From positions 1 through 64,000 of the forward strand of contig JAILHF010000019.1 of NCBI GenBank assembly GCA_024696005.1: a DNA stretch of 64,000 nucleotides, given 5' to 3'. Source of the DNA: Lachnospiraceae bacterium. Its GTDB lineage: Bacteria; Bacillota; Clostridia; Lachnospirales; Lachnospiraceae. Below are positions 25,005 through 33,515 of the stretch, piece after piece. The notes under the pieces are model-generated. The model had not been told where the DNA came from. It made no database searches and saw nothing but the letters and a program-made list of their open reading frames with translations. The position numbers and the translations under genes were made by a program. Position 1 is the stretch's first letter, and every line of letters begins with the position of its first letter.

Positions 25005-26923
25005 GCCTTTTTCTCCTCTTCTTTTTCCGCCTTCGGTTTCCGAAAGATCCAGAGCTTGCTCAGGATATAGTTCACCACGATCACCACGATGCTGGCGATC
25101 AGCACCTTGACCAGGATCTCATCCAGGCCCAGGACCGTAACGAAGAGGAACATGATCCCCTCGTCCAGTCCGAAGGAGAAGAGCCTGGCCGCCACGAACT
25201 CGACAAACTCCTTCCCCACCGCCTTGAAGCCGCTGGTTTCGCTGTGAAAGACAAACACGCGGTTGATGACGTAGGCAAAGATCACCGTGATGGTCCAGGA
25301 TATCGCGTTCCCGAGGAGCACACGGACCGTCTCCTCCATGAAGGAAAGGATCTGCTTCGCAAAGATATAGTAGGTGAACCAGCTGACCACCGTTGCCAGG
25401 AAGCCGGCGATCAGGTAATCCCAGAGCTCCTTTTTCGCATAGTAGATCTTGAGGCACAGGTCCATCAGGCGCTCTGTCAGCTCAAAGAGCCACGCGCGGA
25501 GCGCGTCCAGCAGGGTGCAGACGAGGAAGATCGCAAGCACCACAAGGAGCATGTGCACGATGCGCAGGGCCCCTCCGAAGCGGCTCATGGAATAAAGCTT
25601 CTCCCAGACCTCTTCCCTGTGCAGATAGAGATGCGCATGGATCAGGTAAACCCCGAAGGTAAAAGGCGCCGCCTTTGCCAGCAGGGCAAAGAAGCCGCCT
25701 TCCTTTTTCTTCATGTTCACGAACATCATGAAAAGCCCGATGCTCGCCATCAGGACAAAGATGCTGTTGTAGTCGCTGGCCAGCTTGGTCGCGTCCGGGA
25801 AGTGCAGGGTATAGCGCCCGTCCAGGATCGTCAGGCCCCGCTCCAACGGGCCCATCAGGAACATGTAGGGGATCAGCATGGCCGCCCAGACCACATAGGT
25901 CACGAACGCGGAGCGGAAGCTCTTCGCAAAGGGCAGTCCGTAAAGCCGGATATAAGCCGCCAGCACATAAAGCGTCAGAAACCAGCGCAGGCCGCAGCCG
26001 AAATCGTCGGGGCCGATCGCCAGCGGAAAGACGCATTTGTAAAAGCAGGTGAAGCACAAAAGGCCGATCAGGATGAAGCCGTGCTGCAGCCTGTTCAGCC
26101 GGCGGAAGCCTGCCCCCAGGATCGGTGCGAAGAAATACAGAAGCAGGTAGGCCGTGGCGAACCAGTAGGAATTGTTGCCGATCGGGAGCAGCAGGTATTG
26201 CAGCTCGAAGAGATTGGCCTTGTCCGAAAAGCTCACGATCCCCGTTGCAAAGCAGATGGCGGCGATCAGCACGCTGTAGAAAAAGACCTCGCACCAGAGG
26301 CGTATCAGCTTCCGCAGGGAAAAGCGCATGTCCACGGAAAAATAGCCGCTGATCATGACATAGACATTGACCGAGGCCAGGCAGAGGGACTCCAGAAACC
26401 AGGCCGCCAGGTTGACGGCAGAACCGTCCTTGTCGGGGGTGAGCGTCACCAGACCGCTCATCTGCAGATAATGCATGATGATGATCATCAGCATCGAGAA
26501 GACACGCAGGGCCTCAAAGCGCAGGTCACGCTGCTTTACCGCAGCGACGGGCTTTCCGGCCTTGCCTGATGCTTTCTCATCGGCGGGCTTTCCGGCAGCA
26601 TCCCTTCTTTCCTCTTTGGTCAGAAAGGCTTCCTCGTCCTCAATGCCCTGCCCCCGGAACTCTTCGGCCACGCTCCAATACACCTCGCTGCTGCCATCCT
26701 CTTTTCGGAGGATGCGCTTTTCGCCGAGGGCCATGAAAAAATCCATATAAACATAACACTCGCAGCTTTCGTCTGCGAGCATGGCTTCAAAACGAGCACG
26801 GTCGTTTTCCGGATCATCCGTTTTTATCCCGAAGGCACTTTCCCTGAGCACGGGATCGCCCATCCATTTCAGGTAGCGGCCCCGGTCCGTGGGAAGTGCC
26901 TTTCTCAGATAATGATGCTTCAT
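25001..26923 (-). CDS. Triple fusion: GNAT-like domain, acyltransferase-3 domain, GtrA domain
   Basis: About 640 residues from ATG 26923, which overlaps the pseB stop as ATGA. Residues 1-95 look like a PseH-type GNAT acetyltransferase missing its C-terminal third (LRKALPTDRGRYLKWMGDPV, EVYWSVAEEFRGQGI). After a Lys/Ala linker, about 130-480 form a polytopic acyltransferase-3 (OafA/NolL-like) domain: RFEALRVFSMLMIIIMHYLQM holds the conserved R and H, and GYFSVDMRFSLRKLIRLW follows. The last 125 residues are a four-helix GtrA domain (YLIAGFLATVVSWFTYYIF, ITVIFAYVINRVFVFHS, IVVIVVNYILSKLWIF). It may O-acetylate the glycan and flip a polyprenyl-linked sugar. Each domain is clear; the combination is unusual. 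Confidence 0.83.
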   Translation of the reverse strand: MKHHYLRKALPTDRGRYLKWMGDPVLRESAFGIKTDDPENDRARFEAMLADESCECYVYMDFFMALGEKRILRKEDGSSEVYWSVAEEFRGQGIEDEEAFLTKEERRDAAGKPADEKASGKAGKPVAAVKQRDLRFEALRVFSMLMIIIMHYLQMSGLVTLTPDKDGSAVNLAAWFLESLCLASVNVYVMISGYFSVDMRFSLRKLIRLWCEVFFYSVLIAAICFATGIVSFSDKANLFELQYLLLPIGNNSYWFATAYLLLYFFAPILGAGFRRLNRLQHGFILIGLLCFTCFYKCVFPLAIGPDDFGCGLRWFLTLYVLAAYIRLYGLPFAKSFRSAFVTYVVWAAMLIPYMFLMGPLERGLTILDGRYTLHFPDATKLASDYNSIFVLMASIGLFMMFVNMKKKEGGFFALLAKAAPFTFGVYLIHAHLYLHREEVWEKLYSMSRFGGALRIVHMLLVVLAIFLVCTLLDALRAWLFELTERLMDLCLKIYYAKKELWDYLIAGFLATVVSWFTYYIFAKQILSFMEETVRVLLGNAISWTITVIFAYVINRVFVFHSETSGFKAVGKEFVEFVAARLFSFGLDEGIMFLFVTVLGLDEILVKVLIASIVVIVVNYILSKLWIFRKPKAEKEEEKKA

Positions 26924-27906
26924 ACCGTCTTCAAAAGCTCCCGGATCTGCTCCACCGTAAGCCACTCCGTGTTGTTTCCGGAATTATAGGTAAAGCCCTC
27001 CGCCACCTTTTTCCCGTCGGAACGGGGCTGGCGCTTTTCATCCCAGATCATCTGGGGATAAACGATGAAATGCTTTTCAAATTCATAGGTGGTCATGGAA
27101 TCCTCCACGGTGACCATGACCTCGTGAAGTTTTTCGCCCTCGCGTATGCCGATCTCGGGCTTTTCGCAGCCGGGCAGCATGGCTTCGGCCAGATCCGTGA
27201 TCTTGAAGGAAGGGATCTTGCTGATAAAGGTCTCGCCGCCGGCGGATTCCTCCAGCGCCTTGATCACCAGCTCCACACCCTGGGTCAGCGAGATCCAGAA
27301 ACGCGTCATGCGGTGATCCGTAATGGGCAGCTTCGTTTCGCCCTTTTCCATGAGGCTGCGGAATAAGGGGATCACCGAGCCGCGGCTTCCCGCCACATTC
27401 CCGTAACGCACGATGGAAAAGGCCTTGTCGCCCGCACCGATATAGGCGTTGGCCGCGATGAAGAGCTTGTCGCTCACCAGCTTGGTACCGCCGTAAAGGT
27501 TTACGGGATTCACGGCCTTGTCGGTGGACAGTGCCACCACCTTCCGCACATCCGAATCCAGAGCGGCCTCGATCACATTCATGGCACCGTGGATATTGGT
27601 CTTGATGGCTTCGTTGGGGTTGTATTCGCAGGCAGGCACCTGCTTTAAGGCCGCAGCATGTACGATATAGTCCACACCCTTCAGCGCACGGCGCATACGC
27701 TCCAGATCCCGCACGTCCCCGATAAAGAAACGCAGGCGCTCCGCATGCTCGCGGAACTCATTCTGCATCACAAACTGCTTGTATTCATCTCTTGAATAGA
27801 TGATGATCTTTTTGACTTTTGTATTTTCCAGACAGTAACGCGCAAAGCATTTGCCGAAGGAACCTGTTCCTCCCGTTACCAATACCGTTTTTCCGTCGAG
27901 TACCAT
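26920..27906 (-). CDS. pseB: UDP-N-acetylglucosamine 4,6-dehydratase (PseB-like)
   Basis: A 328-residue SDR from ATG 27906, chosen because GGAGG lies eight bases ahead; a more upstream ATG lacks a site. Seen: VLVTGGTGSFGKCFARY, HAAALKQVPACEYNP, catalytic region ALSTDKAVNPVNLYGGTKL, and IREGEKLHEVMVTVEDS. These match PseB/FnlA-type inverting 4,6-dehydratases acting on UDP-GlcNAc. The rest of the pseudaminate pathway (PseC, F, G, I) is not visible, but the next gene begins with a PseH-like GNAT fragment. The product may be a 6-deoxy amino sugar such as a FucNAc-type residue. The overlap with the next gene indicates coupling. Confidence 0.86.
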   Translation of the reverse strand: MVLDGKTVLVTGGTGSFGKCFARYCLENTKVKKIIIYSRDEYKQFVMQNEFREHAERLRFFIGDVRDLERMRRALKGVDYIVHAAALKQVPACEYNPNEAIKTNIHGAMNVIEAALDSDVRKVVALSTDKAVNPVNLYGGTKLVSDKLFIAANAYIGAGDKAFSIVRYGNVAGSRGSVIPLFRSLMEKGETKLPITDHRMTRFWISLTQGVELVIKALEESAGGETFISKIPSFKITDLAEAMLPGCEKPEIGIREGEKLHEVMVTVEDSMTTYEFEKHFIVYPQMIWDEKRQPRSDGKKVAEGFTYNSGNNTEWLTVEQIRELLKTV

Positions 27907-27958
27907 ATCTCTTTCCTCCATGCTTTATGTTAACAAATATAGCAGACGGGCGATAAAA

Positions 27959-29065
27959 CTACAAGCACTCCCGCACGTCTTTCAGCGCCTGCGCGATCAC
28001 CTTGTCCATGTCCAGATAGCGGTACGTTCCCAGTCTCCCGCCGAAGCGCAGGCCCTTCTTCGTCTCTGCCAGGGCTCTGTACTTTTCGTAAAGGCTGTTG
28101 TTCCGCTCGTTGTTGATCGGATAATACGGCTCGTCGCCGGGCTTCCATTCCGCCGGATACTCCCTCGTGATCACGGTGGAGGGCAGCTCCGCCTGCCTGT
28201 CCGGATCAAAGAATTTGTGCTCGATGATCCGGGTGTAGGGTATGCTCTTTTCGGTATAATTGACCAGCGCGACACCCTGGTGGTTGCTCTCCGGCCGCAC
28301 TTCGGTCTCGAAGCGCAGGCTGCGGTATTCCAGTGTGCCGTAGCACTCGTCAAAATACCGGTCTATGGGCCCGGTAAAGATCTGCATGTCCGCTACGGAA
28401 TCATAATGCGCGCGATCGGCAAAATATTCCGTTCCGAGGAGGATTTCCGCTCCCTCGAACATTTTTTCCGCCATCGCGGTGTAGCCGCCGATCGGGATCC
28501 CCTGCCAGCGGTCATTGAAATAATTGTTATCGTAAGTGAAACGCACCGGAAGCCTTCTTATGATGAAAGCAGGCAGCTCGGTGCAGGGGCGCCCCCACTG
28601 CTTCTCGGTATAGCCCTTCACCAGCTTTTCGTATATGTCGCGGCCCACCAGGCTGATCGCCTGTTCCTCCAGGTTTTTCGGTTCGCCGATGCCGGCTTCC
28701 CTCTTCTGTTCCTCGATCCGGGCCTTTGCCTCCGCGGGCGTCTTCACGCCCCACATGGCATGGAAGGTATGCATGTTAAAGGGAAGGCAGTACTGCTCGT
28801 CCCCGTAACGGGCGATCGGGCAGTTGGTAAAACGGTTGAATTCCGCGAAGCGGTTCACAAATTCCCAGACCTCGGGGTCCGAAGTGTGGAAGATGTGCGG
28901 ACCGTACTTATGGACCTGTATCCCCTCCGTCTCTTCGCTGTATGCATTTCCCGCGATATGGTCCCTTCTCTCGATGACCAGGACCTTTTTCCCGGCCTTT
29001 ACCGCCTCATGGGCAAAAACCGCCGCATAGAGCCCTGCTCCGACGATCAGAAAATCGTATTTCAT
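27959..29065 (-). CDS. glf: UDP-galactopyranose mutase
   Basis: A 368-residue flavoprotein. FAD motif FLIVGAGLYAAVFAHEAVKA, then IERRDHIAGNAY, QVHKYGPHIFHTSDPEVW, LPFNMHTFHAMWG and KQWGRPCTELPAFIIRRLPV, all diagnostic of Glf. It isomerises UDP-galactopyranose to UDP-galactofuranose, so the glycan probably contains Galf. Its ATG overlaps the clpA stop codon (ATGA), an unexpected coupling of a glycan gene to a protease chaperone. Fifty-two bases without a visible terminator separate it from pseB. Confidence 0.95.
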   Translation of the reverse strand: MKYDFLIVGAGLYAAVFAHEAVKAGKKVLVIERRDHIAGNAYSEETEGIQVHKYGPHIFHTSDPEVWEFVNRFAEFNRFTNCPIARYGDEQYCLPFNMHTFHAMWGVKTPAEAKARIEEQKREAGIGEPKNLEEQAISLVGRDIYEKLVKGYTEKQWGRPCTELPAFIIRRLPVRFTYDNNYFNDRWQGIPIGGYTAMAEKMFEGAEILLGTEYFADRAHYDSVADMQIFTGPIDRYFDECYGTLEYRSLRFETEVRPESNHQGVALVNYTEKSIPYTRIIEHKFFDPDRQAELPSTVITREYPAEWKPGDEPYYPINNERNNSLYEKYRALAETKKGLRFGGRLGTYRYLDMDKVIAQALKDVRECL

Positions 29066-31416
29066 TCCCCGTCTCCTTCGTTCTTCTTCGTATCACTCGG
29101 CGCTTTGGCCTTTTTTCTTCCTTTTCCTGCCATCAGGTCTTCGGGTTCAAGGATGCGCTTTCTGCCGCGCCCGCTCTTTTTCTGCTCTCCCACGCGGACC
29201 ACGGGCTTGCCGTCTTCCATCGTGAGCACGGCTTCGCCTCCGCCGCTAAGCTTTCCGAAGAGGATCTCGGACACAAAGAGCGGCTTGATCTCGCTGTCGA
29301 TCACGCGCTCGATCTCGCGTCCGCCGTATTCCTTCGTGATGCCCCTGTTGCAGATATGATCCTTGGCATCCTGCTCCACACGTACCGTGACCTGCCTGCC
29401 GGAGAGACGCTGCGCGAGCTCGCCGAGCTTCTTCTCGGTGATCTGCTCGGCCATTCGCCGGTTCATGTGGTTGAAGGTCACGACCGCGCTGAGACGGTTG
29501 CGGAATTCCGGCGAAAAGACGCGCTTCACTTCTTCCATCATGACGGAATCGTCGACCTTGTTCCCGCCGAAGCCTATGGCCTGACGGCCGATCTGGCGCG
29601 CACCGGCGTTCGAGGTCATGATGATGATCACGTTCTTGAAGTCTGCCTTCTGGCCGCGGTTATCGGTCAGGGAGGCATAGTCCATGACCTGCAGCAATAC
29701 ATTGAAAATATCGGCATGCGCCTTCTCGATCTCGTCGAGGAGCAGCACGCAGTGCGGCGTCTTGCGGATCGCATCCGTCAAAAGGCCGCCGTCGTCATAG
29801 CCCACGTAACCCGCAGGCGAACCGATCAGCTTCGATACCGTGTGCTTCTCGGCATATTCGCTCATGTCGAAACGGATGAACTCGATCCCCAGCTCGGAGG
29901 CCAGCACCTTGGCGACCTCGGTCTTGCCCACGCCCGTGGGGCCCACAAAGAGGAAGCTCGCGATCGGCTTGTTTTCTGCGAGCAGCCCTGCCCGCGACAT
30001 GCAGATCGCGTCCACGATGCGGCGCACCGCTTCTTCCTGCCCGTAGATCTTGTCCGTGATCCGTTTGTACAGATCCTTCAGGCGTCCGAGCTCGGAGCTT
30101 TCGGCGGTCTGCTTCGGGACTCTTCCCACCTCGGACAGCACGGTCTCGATCACGTCCTTCCCGACCGTCTGCCGTTTCTTTTCATCCTGGGGATGCATGC
30201 GTCTGTAGGCACCGGCCTCGTCGATCAGATCGATGGCTTTGTCCGGAAGGAAACGCCCTCCGATATAGAGATGGCTCAGATGCACCGCGTGCTTCAGCAC
30301 GTCTTTGGCATAGCGTATGCCGTGGAACTGCTCGTAGATGCCCTTCAGGCCTTCCAGAATGCGCAGAGCCTCTTCCTCGCCCGGCTCCTTGATCTCGACA
30401 TTCTGGAAACGTCTTGTCAGGGAAGTGTTGCGGGCAATGTAGCGCTTGTGCTCGTCATAGGTCGTGGTCCCGATAAAGCGGATGTGCCCGGCTTCGAGAT
30501 AGGGCTTGAGCATCGCGGAGGCGTCCATGTTGTTGCCGCTCTGGGCGCCGGCCCCGATCAGGCCGTGGATCTCGTCGATGAAGACGATGGGCTCCTCGAT
30601 CTCTTCCAGGGCATCCATGATGTCCAGGAAGCGCTTTTCAAAATCGCCCCGGTACTGGGTGCCGGCCAGCAGTTCCGCCACATCCAGCTGATAGATGCGG
30701 GCGTGCGCCAGCGCCTCCGGCACGTCGCCGGAAACAATGCGCTTTACCAGGCCGCGGACCACGCTGGTCTTTCCCACGCCCGGTTCCCCGATCAGAAGCG
30801 GATTGTTCTTTTCTTTCCTTAACAGTATGCGCAGGATGCGGTCCATCTCCTCCTGTCTGCCGATCAGGGGCGGATAATCCGCCGCGTCCTCGTTCATCAG
30901 CCGCGCGAATTCCAGGATGAATTCCTCGGGGTCTTCCTCGTCTCCGAAGGACAGATCCGCGTCGCCATCCCCGTTTTCCTCCAGCAGCGTAAGCGTGGAG
31001 AGGAAATCCGACAGCTCGCCGACTTCCTCTTCCAGATAGAAGCTGGCGAAGCATTCGTTCTGCATCAGAATCCCCTGTATGATATGGTGCAGGCGGATCT
31101 GGCTGCTCTTCTGCCGTTCCGCCTCCTCCACGGCGATCTCCACCGTCGACGCGAACGCGTCGGAAATGCGCTCCGAGATCCCGCGGGTGTCCGGATCTCC
31201 TTCTTTCTGAACAGGAAGCATCGTGTGCAGGAATTCATCCAGTGTTTCCTTCAATCGTCTGGCATCACCGCCGCAGGTGCGCAGGGCGCGGATGAACACG
31301 GGGATGTCCGTGCACACATAGAGTATGTGCTCGGGCGTCACCAGCTGGCTCTCCATCCTGGCCGCCACCATCAGCGACAGCTGCATCACTTTTTCCGTTG
31401 TTTCGTCAAAACCCAT
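29062..31416 (-). CDS. clpA: ATP-dependent Clp protease ATP-binding subunit ClpA
   Basis: A 784-residue AAA+ unfoldase that feeds substrates to ClpP. N-domain (1-145) binds ClpS. First ATPase domain: Walker A GEPGVGKT near 210-217, Walker B IVFIDEIHGLIGAG. Second ATPase domain: FLFVGPTGVGKTEVAK and VLLLDEIEKAH. The loop ARQIGRQAIGFGG holds an IGF tripeptide, the usual ClpP contact. The C-terminus is extended by about 40 Lys/Arg-rich residues (GRGRKRILEPEDLMAGKGRK), longer than standard ClpA. It starts directly after clpS and runs into glf. Confidence 0.95.
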   Translation of the reverse strand: MGFDETTEKVMQLSLMVAARMESQLVTPEHILYVCTDIPVFIRALRTCGGDARRLKETLDEFLHTMLPVQKEGDPDTRGISERISDAFASTVEIAVEEAERQKSSQIRLHHIIQGILMQNECFASFYLEEEVGELSDFLSTLTLLEENGDGDADLSFGDEEDPEEFILEFARLMNEDAADYPPLIGRQEEMDRILRILLRKEKNNPLLIGEPGVGKTSVVRGLVKRIVSGDVPEALAHARIYQLDVAELLAGTQYRGDFEKRFLDIMDALEEIEEPIVFIDEIHGLIGAGAQSGNNMDASAMLKPYLEAGHIRFIGTTTYDEHKRYIARNTSLTRRFQNVEIKEPGEEEALRILEGLKGIYEQFHGIRYAKDVLKHAVHLSHLYIGGRFLPDKAIDLIDEAGAYRRMHPQDEKKRQTVGKDVIETVLSEVGRVPKQTAESSELGRLKDLYKRITDKIYGQEEAVRRIVDAICMSRAGLLAENKPIASFLFVGPTGVGKTEVAKVLASELGIEFIRFDMSEYAEKHTVSKLIGSPAGYVGYDDGGLLTDAIRKTPHCVLLLDEIEKAHADIFNVLLQVMDYASLTDNRGQKADFKNVIIIMTSNAGARQIGRQAIGFGGNKVDDSVMMEEVKRVFSPEFRNRLSAVVTFNHMNRRMAEQITEKKLGELAQRLSGRQVTVRVEQDAKDHICNRGITKEYGGREIERVIDSEIKPLFVSEILFGKLSGGGEAVLTMEDGKPVVRVGEQKKSGRGRKRILEPEDLMAGKGRKKAKAPSDTKKNEGDGE

Positions 31417-31731
31417 TTACTTATCCTCTTCGATATCGATGCGGAAAGGAAAGCCCTGAGCTCTGGCCCTTTCCGTCGCCTGTTTCTGTTTTGTATGCGC
31501 CACGTCATAGATGTAGCGCGCGATCACGGCCCGTCCGCTGCGATGAACCTTCATCATCAGATCGACGGCCTCTTCGTTGCTCTTGTCAAAGATGCTGCAC
31601 AGGATCTCCACCACGAAATCCATGGTCGTCACGTCATCGTTGAGCATGATCACGCGGTACATGGAAGGCTCCTTGTGACGGTACTTTGTTCCCACCCGGT
31701 TTTTGCTTGTGCGTTTTGTCTGTTCTGCCAT
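31417..31731 (-). CDS. clpS: ClpS, N-end rule adaptor of ClpA
   Basis: A 104-residue adaptor. YRVIMLNDDVTTMDFVVEIL includes the NDD and V/M residues that line the N-degron pocket; VHRSGRAVIARYIYDVAHTK carries the second conserved helix with H and the AxxK region. It delivers proteins with N-terminal Leu/Phe/Tyr/Trp to ClpA. The stop codon is immediately followed by clpA. The ribosome site is weak (AGAGAGAAAGA), and a terminator hairpin stands about 13 bases ahead of the start. Confidence 0.94.
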   Translation of the reverse strand: MAEQTKRTSKNRVGTKYRHKEPSMYRVIMLNDDVTTMDFVVEILCSIFDKSNEEAVDLMMKVHRSGRAVIARYIYDVAHTKQKQATERARAQGFPFRIDIEEDK

Positions 31732-31743
31732 TCTTTCTCTCTT

Positions 31744-31772
31744 ATAAAAACGGACTGCTTACCGCAGCCCGT
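31744..31772 (-). terminator. Intrinsic terminator or attenuator just ahead of clpS
   Basis: Minus-strand ACGGGCTGC-GGTAA-GCAGTCCGT, a 9-bp stem with one G-U pair that pairs only on this strand, then a T run. It leaves no room for a separate promoter before clpS, so clpSA must be reached by readthrough or conditional antitermination. Confidence 0.7.
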
Positions 31773-31894
31773 TCCCTCTGACTGTCTGTTGATCCCGGCT
31801 GCCGGCATTCACGCTCCTTTGGCGGGTCACTGTACCCGTTTCACCGCAGCTGTGCCGGAACCGCGCTCATCCGCCTAAGCGGCACGAGACCCGC
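31773..31894 (-). promoter_or_regulatory. GC-rich structured leader upstream of the clpS terminator
   Basis: These 122 bases between the 41-residue membrane protein and the clpS hairpin have no consensus promoter but several inverted repeats on the minus strand (CGGGT-acagtg-ACCCG; GCCGGC-A-GCCGG type). I could not match T-box, cobalamin, glycine, SAM or TPP consensus elements. It may be an unassigned cis-regulatory RNA. Confidence 0.35.
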
Positions 31895-32020
31895 TCACTC
31901 GTCCTCGTCATCCACCGCAGCAGCCACCGAGCTCACAAAAGTACTGACCACCGAGATCACTACCGCAAGGATGATGATCAATGCTCCGCCGAATAATGTA
32001 ACCAAAATACCAACGTTCAT
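31895..32020 (-). CDS. 41-residue single-pass membrane protein
   Basis: ATG 32020 has AGGAGAC a few bases ahead. The product MNVGILVTLFGGALIIILAV continues as one hydrophobic helix and ends in the acidic tail AAAVDDEDE. It has its own promoter. No family recognised; it could be a membrane micropeptide linked to the ClpSA operon downstream, from which it is separated only by a leader and terminator hairpin. Confidence 0.65.
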   Translation of the reverse strand: MNVGILVTLFGGALIIILAVVISVVSTFVSSVAAAVDDEDE

Positions 32021-32082
32021 CTCTGTCTCCTGTCTTTCCGACCGCCGGAATGCGCTCCGGCTTTCTTTCCCGGATCCCGTAT

Positions 32083-32111
32083 ATTCTATCATGAACGCCC
32101 GTTTGTTGCAA
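32083..32111 (-). promoter_or_regulatory. Promoter of the membrane micropeptide and possibly the clpSA-glycan operon
   Basis: Minus-strand TTGCAA (32111-32106), 17-base spacer, TAGAAT (32088-32083). The -35 region overlaps the hairpin AACGCCCG...CGGGCGTT, which may also act as the end of the aldo/keto reductase transcript. Confidence 0.6.
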
Positions 32112-32148
32112 GCGGGCGTTTTGCGCGGCCCCTCGCGGCGCTCAGGCC

Positions 32149-33342
32149 TTATTTTTCCTTCCTTTTGCGGAACATGAATTTCCTGGCGGCATTGATGCCC
32201 ACTTTGTAAGGCAGCGGCCGGAGCGCCTTATCCGCTTCCTTAAGCTTCTCACGGATGGGGATCGACTGGGGACAATGCTGCTCGCACTTTCCGCAGCCCA
32301 CACACTGGCTCGCGAATGCCGGCTCCTTCGTCAGGCCGACGGTCTGGGCAAACTGAAAACGCCCCTCCCGCTTGTTTTCGATATACATCATGTTATAGCA
32401 GGCAAAAATGCCGGGAATGTCCACGCCCTTGGGGCAGGGCATGCAATAGCGGCATCCCGTGCAGCCCACCTTTTCGTTTTCCCGGATCGCCTTCTTCACC
32501 TGTTCCAGCAGAGCAAGGTCTTTTTCCGTGAGCGCACCGCTGCTCATGTCGCTTGCGGTCCTCACGTTCTCTTCCACCATTTCGGGAGAATTCATGCCCG
32601 AGAGCACGACTGTCACCTCGGGCTGGTTGTATAACCAGCGGAATGCCCATTCGGCCGGCGACCATCCGTGGCCGTCTTCCGCAAAGAGTTTTTTTGCCTG
32701 TGCAGGCAGCATGTTGACCAGCTTGCCCCCGCGGAGCGGCTCCATGATCACAACGGGGATCCCCTTCGCCGCGGCTGCCTTCACACCCTTCACGCCTGCC
32801 TGGGTCACCTCATCCAGGTAATTGTACTGCACCTGGCAGAAATCCCAATCATAGTCATTCAGGATCGTGATGAAATTGTCGGTATTTCCGTGGTAGGAAA
32901 AGCCGATGTTACGGATCTGCCCCGACTTTTTCTTTTCCCGGATCCAGTCCAGGATCCCGACCGCCTTCAGCTTCTCCCACATGTCAACGTCCGTGAGATG
33001 ATGCATCAGATAATAATCCACATGATCCGTGCGCAGACGCGACAGTTCCTCATTAAAGTACCTGTCGATCCCTTTTCCGTCCTTTATGAGATATTGGGGA
33101 AGCTTGGTCGCGATGTTTACTTTATCCCGGATGCCGTTACGCTCCAATATCTCTCCGAGCGCAGCCTCACTTCCGGGGTAGATGTACGCCGTATCATAAT
33201 AATTCACCCCTGCCTGATACGCCGCCATGATCTCTTTTTCGGCTTTATCGATATCGATCTGGTTTCCTTTTTTGGTAAAACGCATGCAGCCGTATCCCAG
33301 AACAGAAAGATCGTTGCCGTTTTTATCCTTTCTGTACTGCAT
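32149..33342 (-). CDS. Aldo/keto reductase with C-terminal 4Fe-4S ferredoxin domain
   Basis: About 397 residues from ATG 33342, chosen for GGAGGT six bases ahead. The TIM-barrel AKR domain (1-290) carries GYGCMRF, NYYDTAYIYPGSE (Asp and Tyr), NIATKLP (Lys) and VDYYLMHHL (His), the usual tetrad. The C-terminal part has two iron-sulfur motifs, CTGCRYCMPCPKGVDIPG and CVGCGKCEQHCPQSIPI. This AKR-ferredoxin type is common in anaerobes; substrate unknown. Monocistronic by spacing. Confidence 0.92.
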   Translation of the reverse strand: MQYRKDKNGNDLSVLGYGCMRFTKKGNQIDIDKAEKEIMAAYQAGVNYYDTAYIYPGSEAALGEILERNGIRDKVNIATKLPQYLIKDGKGIDRYFNEELSRLRTDHVDYYLMHHLTDVDMWEKLKAVGILDWIREKKKSGQIRNIGFSYHGNTDNFITILNDYDWDFCQVQYNYLDEVTQAGVKGVKAAAAKGIPVVIMEPLRGGKLVNMLPAQAKKLFAEDGHGWSPAEWAFRWLYNQPEVTVVLSGMNSPEMVEENVRTASDMSSGALTEKDLALLEQVKKAIRENEKVGCTGCRYCMPCPKGVDIPGIFACYNMMYIENKREGRFQFAQTVGLTKEPAFASQCVGCGKCEQHCPQSIPIREKLKEADKALRPLPYKVGINAARKFMFRKRKEK

Positions 33343-33446
33343 AGAACACCTCCGTGATCGTAACGATCCCGAGTCAGGCAAAGCTTCCTTCCCCCCCGCG
33401 GAGTGCACGGCTCAGGATAAAACAGTGACGCCCCCCCGGCTGCTTT

Positions 33447-33455
33447 ATTGTAACA
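33447..33455 (-). promoter_or_regulatory. Possible extended -10 promoter of the aldo/keto reductase
   Basis: Minus-strand TGTTACAAT with a weak -35, about 105 bases ahead of the start codon. The leader between contains G/C-rich tracts. Confidence 0.4.
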
Positions 33456-33500
33456 CAACGATCAGACGCTTGAAAAGGGTATTTCGCATCCTCCGGTCTG

Positions 33501-33509
33501 TGCTATAAT
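33501..33509 (+). promoter_or_regulatory. Extended -10 promoter of the candidate small RNA
   Basis: TGCTATAAT combines a TGn element with a perfect -10 hexamer. The -35 region is not consensus. Predicted transcription start is near 33516. Confidence 0.55.
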
Positions 33510-33515
33510 CGGCAG

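Noticed and set aside
26920-27906. Full pseudaminic acid pathway
   Set aside because: Only a PseB-like dehydratase and a partial PseH-like lobe are present; PseC, PseF, PseG and PseI are not seen in the window, and the aminotransferase present is of the WecE/RffA type.
31773-31894. T-box leader before clpS
   Set aside because: No AGGGTGGNACCGCG antiterminator motif and no expected specifier stem.
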